Of a stretch of DNA of 64,000 nt, positions 56,801-64,000 are shown piece by piece. Source of the DNA: Bursaphelenchus xylophilus. Lineage: Eukaryota > Nematoda > Chromadorea > Rhabditida > Aphelenchoididae. The stretch is from assembly GCA_904066235.2 (NCBI GenBank), contig CAJFCV020000005.1, positions 1,860,001-1,924,000 on the forward strand, read 5' to 3'. The notes under the pieces were generated by a model. It was not told where the DNA came from, ran no database searches, and was given only the letters and a program-made list of their open reading frames with translations. Position numbers and translations under genes: made by a program. How positions within the stretch are numbered: position 1 is the stretch's first letter; each line of letters starts with the position of its first letter.

Positions 56801-57801
56801 ATGCGTAAAACTGTACAAAACCTCAAAAAATTGGTTGAGGTGGATTCATTATGTATATCAAAAGTACGAAAAATTGTATCAAAGTTGATTTCTGAACTTG
56901 AAAGCATTTTTTTGATGATGAAACTTGGAATTTGGTTTCCGTGGATTACGGTGCAAATTTAGTCTAGGAAATGGCTACAGTTGTTTATTATTAGGTTTTT
57001 TAGCCTACTCAATTCAATGGAGTAGAGTTTTTGGCCATAGGATTACTGTAACATAGACAAAACGGATTTCGGCCGCTTAAAATCGGCCGTAAAACGGTTG
57101 TTTCTAAACATACGCAGCTAATTCTTCAATTTTTGGAATCAGCGTGAAATTTCACACAATTTGCACCTAAACAATGGCTTATTGGTTGAATACTTTGTTT
57201 TCAGTGGTGACTTACTTTAAAACTTGGAAATTGTAAATAAAACTATGTTAGCGAAAGAATCAGCCCAAAATATTTTGAGGCTAATTTTCATCAACGTATA
57301 CAAACATTTCTAGACCAAAATCTCAGATTTTTTTTTTTTCGATTTCCACGGATGACTTTTTTTACTGAAAAATTTCTAATCTGCTCGAAAAAAATCCTTG
57401 GAATTTGTGCGACCAGTTAGGATATTATATTTAATGAGTCTAGAGCAGAATTTCACGCTGATTCCAAAAATTGAAGAATTAGCCGCGTATGTTTAGAAAC
57501 AACCGTTTTACGGCCGATTTTAAGCGGCCGAAATCCGTTTTGTCTATGTTACAGTAATCCTATGGCCAAAAACTCTACTCCATTGAATTGAGAAGGCTAA
57601 AAAACCTAATAATAAAAAACTGTGGCCATTTCCTAGACTAAATTTTCACCATAATCCACGGAAACCAAAATCCAAGTTTCATCATCAAAGAAATGCTTTC
57701 AAGTTCGGAAATCAACTTTGATACAATTTGTCATACTTCCGATATACATAATCAATCCACCTCATCCAATTTTTTGAGGTTTTGTACAGTTTTACGCATT
57801 T

Positions 57802-57875
57802 TCCTTCCACGGGGATCGAACCCGCGACCTTTGGATTACTAAATTTGACCAAAATCCACTACACCACGAAAAAGG
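57802..57875 (-). other. tRNA-like module, right arm of F10
   Basis: Reverse-complement partner of the left-arm module, retaining the same A-box and B-box-like blocks. Confidence 0.6.
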
Positions 57876-58315
57876 GGTGATGACTTTTTACACTTTTTTT
57901 TAATGTTTCTAGTGCAGAATTTTACGCTGATTAACATATGTAAAAATCAGCTGCGGCATTTGGGAAATAACTTTTTTATGGCCGATTTTGTTCGGCCGAA
58001 CCCACATTGCGGTATGTTACAGTAACCCGACGGCCCCAATTCAGCGTTTTTTATGACGGGCATAGCCTAAAACATAAGTATTGTCAATTTCAGCCATTTC
58101 TGACTTGTCGTTTTGTTGTTATAGTCGATTACTCTAAAAACAGTAAATTGTAAATTACAGTAGGTTAATGCGAGAATTAGACAAAAATATTTCAGCCATA
58201 TGTTAACTGGATGCCTGCAGTCATTTTAAAACAAAAAACCCAAAATCGATTTTTTTCTATGTCCCGGCCTTGCACACGGCTGATTCAATGAGTCAGAAAT
58301 CGTGTTTTAAAGAAA

Positions 58316-59984
58316 TATATTCGATTTGTCATGTGTTTTGCGATATTCCCACGAAAAATCCCTTTTTTCCACGCAAAATCCGCAGATATAGCCATAAAAG
58401 GCGATTTTCTCTGACGACTCTCCGCATTTTGCATGTTCTCTCGAAAGATCCTTGAATATCTCGGCTCTCCCTGCAAAGCGATGGCTCAAATTTTCAGAAG
58501 TTAAAATAAGAGCTATTTGTCATCGGTATGCAAGATTGCAAGAAAATCTGAGAGTTTTCCATTCAGAATTTCAAAAATTTCAACGAAATTTTTTTTCTTT
58601 TTTTTTTTATATTTTTAGTCGTTGTAGAGACACTTCCACAACGCAAAATGCACTCAAAAAGCATCTTAATTTCCTTGCATTTTATACTAAACCGCGGTGT
58701 AAACAATGAGCAATGTAAAAGCGCAGTAAAAACATGTTATTCATGGTGCAAAAGTAATGTAAAGCCAATTAGTTTGTAGCGAAAAAATTGGAAATTTGAG
58801 AAAAACATAGTGCAAGGGTTCTCTATAGCACACATTTGGTATATCGACGAAACTTTTTTATGTGTTTGAGGACTATAGTTTACAGTTCCTTCGGACTTTT
58901 CGCAGACCAAAATCGCCCGTTTGATAAGGAAAATTTGGTTCGAAAAGTGAACTGACCACTTTTAGAACTCGTTAGTGAGGATAAAAAGCAATGGGATAAG
59001 TTTTCAAGGCTTTACAATCAAAGAAATCTTATAAAAAATTAAAATCATCATATGGTAATATGCCCAAAATTTACCATCCTCAAGATCAACATGCTCCCCC
59101 CAGGTTAGCCCACATTTAAACCGTGTGAAAACCTGATAAGACCCCTCTCACTAAGCCCCCCACATTTCACTCCGGACCCGGGTTTCTCAACAACTTTTGG
59201 GGCTGATAAGGGGGAGCGGACCAGATTTGCGAAAATTCAACGTCGTTAACATGTCAGACGTAATTAATGCACCTCGGAGTTATCGTCAACTCGACCGTGA
59301 TTCCCCGAGAGCGGAGAACAATCTGACTGGTTGAGTCGCAAGTGTGCGGCAACGTCAACTTTACACTTGACCCGATGAATGGGGGAACGGTGAAAAAATG
59401 GCTGAAACTAGAAAAGCAAAGGAAGTAACGAGTTGAATCTTTGCATTCTGAGAGAGAATTAATTTGATCATCGAATTTTGGTGACCATATGCTGATTTGT
59501 TTGCTGTGTTACGTAATACAGGCTTAAATCTATCTTCACCATGACATCTAAAAAAAAGTTCAGGAAACTTAATGCAGATTGAAACGAGCAATGAATGTAC
59601 TTTACATAGTTACTATGAGCCCTCAATTTGCCTGTCAGCTATCTTCAGCGGTAGCTGTTACAGTAGTTTCAACGTATTGACCACTTATACACATTATACT
59701 TGACCAAGTGCAATATAACCTATAAATTGATTTTTACTCCAAAGAATGCATCAAAATATCTTTCTAACAATCGTTAACCGAAAACACGTTCTTTCCATCT
59801 TCCCAACTGCCCAAGGTAAAACAAAAAATCCAATAATTTCTGTGACACTTCGTCAAATCGACCGATAAAACGGAAAGCCACGGAAATTCGGCGTCTTTTT
59901 TCTCGCTGCAGATATATCGATATATATCGAGTATAACTTTATCTCACAAACTTAGTTAGTAACGCAGCGCATTTTATTCTTACG
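58316..59984. other. intergenic, with an R half copy
   Basis: 58320-58520 carries family R interior blocks (CGACTCTCCGCATTTTGCATG, CCTTGAATATCTCGGCTC). The rest, to 59984, has no supported exon. The last 100 bp include the ATATCGATATATATCG palindrome and should carry the promoter of the next gene. Confidence 0.45.
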
Positions 59985-61675
59985 ATGGGAAAACGAAAGA
60001 TTACTTACGAGGAGGAAGAGTCAGATACCGAAAGCCATGAAAACGGAGTAGAAGATGAAGAAGGAGTCGATCCGGGAGCCTCAATCCCTCCGAATGTTAT
60101 CCGAGAATTTTGTGAGGTGATTTTTCTTTATTTTCTTTATAAATTTAGGAGGTTTACAATGGCCAGAAAACCTGCTTCGCTCGAGATGAAGTTTAGGTCA
60201 ATGTCAAGTGTAATATTGCTTTTTCTATTGGGTAACCCGGTCCAAGTCACCTGAAATTTTTCCCATAGCAAGAGTATAGCATGCTTCAGCTTTTAAGATT
60301 ACTTTGGGACTCTTGCTTTTGCATAGTTTTCTCCGGCAGCTCAATTTATGTTAGACCTGCCACTAAAAAATCGAAATTTTATGCCAATGCATGAAAATAA
60401 ATTTTTTATTCCAGATTCTGGACAAACTCCAGGAGAGTAATGTTATTGATCACAACGCCAAGATTACACGGCTTTCCAAGCTTGAAGCTGTGCAATTAAA
60501 TCCTCAAGTTATCGCTTACCTGAAGAAACACTCACTGTAAGTTGATTCTTTGTGTTTTCTTGATTTTTAGGTATGGAAGAGTTGTCAGAGTGGGTTAGAA
60601 ACTATTTCAAGTCATTTATTGGGGTTATTTCTGCAAAATTGAAGAGTTTTCGGAGGTTTTCCTTGGTTTAGGCATTTTGTTGATGGTAAAATACGATAAT
60701 CGGAGTTTCTGCATCGCCAAAGCTCTAAGTCTTGACGTTTGTGGTTTATTAGTTGGTGTGAGGTCTAAGGAAGGTACTATGCGGCTGATGTTTCTCTCTG
60801 AGTTCACTTATCCACCTTATTTTAGAGAGTACTCCCATCTGATGGAAGTCTACAGCAAATACCTGACCAAAGGTCTCAGCAAGCAACGTATCGCCGTGGA
60901 TGTTGGGAACGAGTGCGTTAAAGCCTACAGCAGCAGCGGCGAGTCGGTCAAATCGCATCCCCGGTTTCCACAAGCTCCGATTAATCAATTCCAAAAATTT
61001 TTGAGCAAGAACAATAAAACAATCCGTGACGTGTCCGCGGCGGAAATGCAGCGATACCGGAACGAACGCCAATCCACATTGGACGAGGAGTCGAAGCGCG
61101 AGTATCGGGAGTACGTTGAGAAGCTGAACACATTCTTGGAGCAGGAACGAAGCGTTTTGACGGAAGATCAGGTCAAGTACGTCAAAAATACCATCAAGAA
61201 AAGTGAGAAAAAGGTGAGTAGAGAGTTTTTAAGTGTTTTTGATTCGGTTTTTAGGAAGTAAGGTGCCGAAATTTGGAAAATGAGATAATTTTATATTGCA
61301 CTAGGCATTTTTGGTCTGAAATTGGAAAAAAGTCAAAGTTTTCAATGAGTAACGCATGTTTGTTAACTTTATAACGATTTTCGCGTCTAGTATAAGGTTT
61401 GTATCATTATTTCAAGCCTTTGAAATTAGATTTTTCAACGTAAAATAAGAGGTTTTCAGTACAAACCGCCTCATGAGAAATCTCCCTCAAAGAAGTCGAA
61501 AAAGGAGAAGACAACTCGATCAGCATTCGACTTTTTCAAAATGGCCCAAGGCGCGAAATACCAAGAAATGGATCCGGCCAAACGAGATCTCAAACTCCGC
61601 AAAAAATTCGATAAACTTGACGATGCCGCCAAAGAACCCTACCTCAACATGGAACAGAACCAATATTTAGACTAA
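59985..61675 (+). CDS. acidic/basic nuclear protein with HMG-box-like segments
   Basis: Four exons, 59985-60116, 60415-60536, 60826-61213 and 61460-61675, give 285 residues. The start is acidic (YEEEESDTESHENGVEDEEG). A helical region follows (IREFCEILDKLQESNVI). The middle contains PINQFQKFLSKNNK with MQRYRNERQSTLDEESKREY. A Lys-rich linker (SPSKKSKKEKTTR) leads to AFDFFKMAQGAKYQEMDPAK and KLRKKFDKLDDAAKEPYLNM. Both of these have the N-terminal F-F and later Lys/Tyr spacing of HMG boxes, as in UBF-type proteins, but the defining tryptophan is absent, so the assignment is tentative. A role in chromatin or the nucleolus is inferred from composition. AATAAA lies at about 61793. Confidence 0.78.
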
Positions 61676-61949
61676 ACATGGCAAGATGGGTTGTTGGGAC
61701 ACATTTTTAATCGTTTTTCTCAGCCTTTGACCTCAGAGAATATGAATTTAACTCTCGGATATTCTCACACTGTTGTTGTTGATTTAATTAATTAATAAAT
61801 TGTTACCTTGGGACGAATGCGGTTTATTCAAGCAGTAACAACAAGATTTGTCCAAGAAATCCAATAAATACCGTTGAAAACAACAAAAAATGCGAAAAAT
61901 TTGACAAGAAAACCTTTAAACCGCGTAAAATAGATTTTAAAGTTAAAAA

Positions 61950-62515
61950 AATCGAAATTTTCTCACGAGGAAAGTACTTCTATGGGGTATGGAGTTACAG
62001 GTCGAGACATGTATCAAAAAATCGCAAAAATTTTCTGATTCAGAAGATGTAAAAATTAGCTGATCAATTTTGGCTTGTAAGGGCGAAAAACCCTCTGAAC
62101 TTTTCACGCAACACCACACAAATGCATTTTTGACCACGTTTTTGCCAATTCAAAAGTTTTGTTTTGAGCTGAAGTAAACCCTGGCATCTTGGCAAGCCTT
62201 AAAATATCAAATTTGATTGATTTTTTTACAATTACTAATTAAGGTATTAATCAAATTGATATTTTAAAGGCTTGTCAAGATGCCAGGGTCTATACACTTT
62301 AGCTCAAAACAAAACTTTTGAATTGGTAAAAACTTGGTCAAAAATGCATTTGTGTGGTGTTGCGAGAAAAGTTGAGGGTCTTTTCGCCTTTACAAACCAA
62401 AATACGTCAGCTAATTTTTACATCTTCTGAATCAGAAAAAATTTGCGATTCTTTTGATATATCTCTCGACCTGTCACTCCATACCCCATAGAAGTACTTT
62501 CCTTGCGAGAAAATT
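61950..62515. mobile_element. foldback family P element, complete
   Basis: The left arm opens TCTCACGAGGAAAGTACTTC and the right arm closes GAAGTACTTTCCTTGCGAGA. The inner blocks AAGCCTTAAAATATCAAATT and AATTGATATTTTAAAGGCTT pair at the centre near 62230. It sits 3' of the FKBP gene. Confidence 0.85.
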
Positions 62516-62613
62516 TCGATTTTTTGATTATAAAATCTATTCTACACGGTTTAAAAGGCAGCACCACGCTAGATGGTGTCGTTAAAAGCGTTAAAAGTGG
62601 GTTGGACCACCCT

Positions 62614-64000
62614 TTACAACTCCTCCTTTCGGTTTTTCACCAACTTTGTGAGCTCAATTTCGAACACCAGCCAACTGTTGGGCGGAATCACGCCCGCCTT
62701 CCCCTCCTCGCCGTAGCCGGCCACCGGCGGGATAATCACCTTCCTCTTCTCGCCCTCGCACATCCCCAACATCGCACGATCCACGCCGCTGATCACGCGC
62801 CCCACGCCCAGCTCGAACTCGAACGGCTTGCCGCGCGAATACGAGGAGTCGATGAAAGTCCCGTCCTGCAGCCGAATCGTGTAGTGTTGATGGACGGTGT
62901 CGTGCTTCTCGGCCTTGATACACTCCTCTTCGGGGACCACATGCGTTTGCTGCAAGAAATTTTGATCTTTTTATATTGTAGTAGGCAAAAAATTAAAAAA
63001 AAAAATTGGGGAAAATTCCACCAAATTTGCGAAATTATTGTCAAAAAACTTTTTTAAATACCTCGAAATCGTATTTCACAATAAAATACAAGAAATTTTG
63101 ATGTTTTTATATTGTAGTAGGCAAAAATTTTCAAAAATTTGGGAAAATCCTACAAATTTGCTAAATTATTGTCAAAAAACTTTCATGAATATCCTGAAAT
63201 CGTATTTCTCATTAAAATACACTTTCTTTCCCTTGAAAATGGCCAAATTTTTTTCGAAAACCGAACGAAAGGACTGTTTTCGCCTTTTTTTCATGGTCCG
63301 AAAAAGCGCTCTTTTGCAAGAAGAGAGAAAGAAAAGGCAAGAGAGCCCGCGGTTCCATGGTGTAGCGGTTAGCACTCAGGACTCTGAATCCTGCGACCCG
63401 AGTTCAAATCTCGGTGGGACCTTCTCACTTTTTTGAGGTTTTACTGTGGAAATTGATAGTAAAAGAGTATATGTAGCTGAAGCGAATTGTATTTTAGACT
63501 TTCTCTAAATTTTTCAAGTATTTTTGGTGATTTTGGTCTGGTTTTTGGGGGAAAAATGGCGAAAAATTACGGAATTTTAGATTTTTTTGATTTTTTAGCG
63601 AAAATATTGTAAAATACCAGTAATAAATGAGGGAAATTAACTCCAAAAGTATCTCTCCTCACCTCAATATGCAACCCATCGTCTTCAGTCCAGCTTTCGC
63701 CGGGGATTGGGCGGAAAATGGCCTTCAATTCCACGAAATAATGCAAGTTGTCGCCTTGAACCGCGCCTCTCGGCAATTCATCCTCTTCGTAGGCCTCTGG
63801 CGGGATGATGACTCGCCGCTGCTCTCCGATACACATTCCTCGCATGGCGTAGTCCATTGCGCGAAGCGCGGTGCCTCTGCCGAGGATGATTTCGTAGGGT
63901 TTTTGGCCGAAATTCGAGCCGATTACGGTGCCCTTAGGGTCGGTCAGTTTGAAATATTGTTGAATATGGTCGCCGGGCTCCGCGCGGATCTTACATTTGC
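62614..64000 (-). CDS. two-domain FKBP prolyl isomerase of the ER, 5' end outside window
   Basis: Two exons are visible: 64000-63663 (continues beyond the window) and 62949-62614, joined in phase 0. The upstream exon encodes an FKBP domain ([48 protein letters not shown]). The last exon encodes a second one ([62 protein letters not shown]). FKBPs isomerise peptidyl-proline bonds. The C-terminus reads KNRKEEL, a KDEL-like ER retrieval signal, so this matches the secreted multi-domain FKBPs that help fold collagen in nematodes. In the first domain the [13 protein letters not shown] loop is shortened compared with the second. The intron contains a tandem duplication and a tRNA gene on the opposite strand. 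A signal peptide would lie beyond the window. Confidence 0.94.
62952..63230. repeat. about 138-bp tandem duplication in the FKBP intron
   Basis: CAAGAAATTTTGAT, TATATTGTAGTAGGCAAAAA, AATTATTGTCAAAAAACTTT and GAAATCGTATTTC recur in the same order from about 62953 and 63089. The left unit begins at the acceptor, so it partly copies the splice site. Confidence 0.8.
63351..63422 (+). tRNA. tRNA-Gln (anticodon CTG)
   Basis: A 72-nt cloverleaf. The acceptor stem GGTTCCA pairs with TGGGACC, with one G-U. The D arm is GTGTAGCGGTTAGCAC. The anticodon arm CAGGA-CTCTGAA-TCCTG has CTG at positions 34-36, decoding CAG. The T arm is CCGAG-TTCAAAT-CTCGG. A TTTTTT run at 63429 is a Pol III terminator. It lies inside the FKBP intron on the opposite strand. 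Confidence 0.96.

Larger units (their letters stand above)
56300..58315. mobile_element. 2-kb foldback element F10 with two tRNA-like modules
   Basis: Near-complete palindrome centred near 57306. AACACGATTTCTGAGTCACT at the left pairs with AGTCAGAAATCGTGTT at the right, and inner blocks such as AAACGGATTTCGGCCGC pair too. The arms are diverged by point changes. No protein is encoded. Each arm carries one tRNA-like module. Confidence 0.88.

Noticed and set aside
60677..60825. Upstream extension of the open frame into the HMG-like exon 3
   Set aside because: A TTATTTTAG acceptor at 60825 joins in phase to exon 2, so the upstream part is intron.
62503..63057. Plus-strand open frame of 184 codons
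   Set aside because: Shadow of the last FKBP exon; the minus strand has the FKBP motifs and stop.

Overview
The window looks like nuclear DNA of a rhabditid nematode, most likely Caenorhabditis or a close relative. Genes are split into small exons joined by GT-AG introns with TTTTCAG-type acceptors. Likely spliced-leader acceptors sit a few bases upstream of some start codons. There is a nematode-type seven-helix chemoreceptor gene, and the spaces are filled with short palindromic elements. No bacterial, phage, plasmid or CRISPR feature is present. Exon models were built by hand from splice sites, reading-frame phase and family similarity. Every model given as complete sums to a whole number of codons.

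Layout. 0.8-3.8 kb (-): aspartate aminotransferase homologue that has lost its PLP lysine. 5.3-7.4 kb (-): DCAF7/AN11 WD-repeat protein. 7.5-9.1 kb: two foldback elements. 10.8-15.0 kb (-): two uncharacterised genes, one Q/F-rich and one joined entirely by phase-0 introns. 15.5-16.2 kb (+): two-LIM-domain protein. 16.3-19.4 kb (-): two small genes between an inverted pair of GCACNGTGC arrays. 23.8-29.1 kb (-): tandem duplicate pair of secreted GH16 glucanase-like enzymes with TATA boxes. 29.4-32.2 kb (+): charged, Q-rich protein whose introns are packed with repeats. 35.2-37.5 kb (-): uncharacterised 413-residue protein with a duplicated 5' end. 38.3-41.4 kb: dense field of CTGTCGGGAAAATAATG palindromes. 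42.0-43.6 kb (-): chemoreceptor. 46.4-56.1 kb (-): SLC22 transporter whose 5.5 kb last intron holds a palindrome split by an LTR retrotransposon (254-bp LTRs, ATTAG target duplication) and a 1-kb GCACNGTGC array. 56.3-58.3 kb: 2-kb palindrome carrying tRNA-like modules. 60.0-61.7 kb (+): nuclear HMG-like protein. 62.6-64.0 kb (-): two-domain ER FKBP with a tRNA-Gln in its intron, cut by the window edge.

The genes do not form a pathway; this is ordinary gene-mixed nematode sequence. The most unusual feature is the set of dispersed arrays of a 9-bp dyad, GCACNGTGC, with all four centre bases used. By eye there are roughly 130 copies in six arrays. Five arrays lie in introns and one lies just upstream of a start codon. 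One array is bounded by inverted terminal sequences, two are homologous although in unrelated genes, two form an inverted pair, and one has a 330-bp higher-order repeat. This looks like a mobile or amplifying array of protein-binding sites; its role is unknown.
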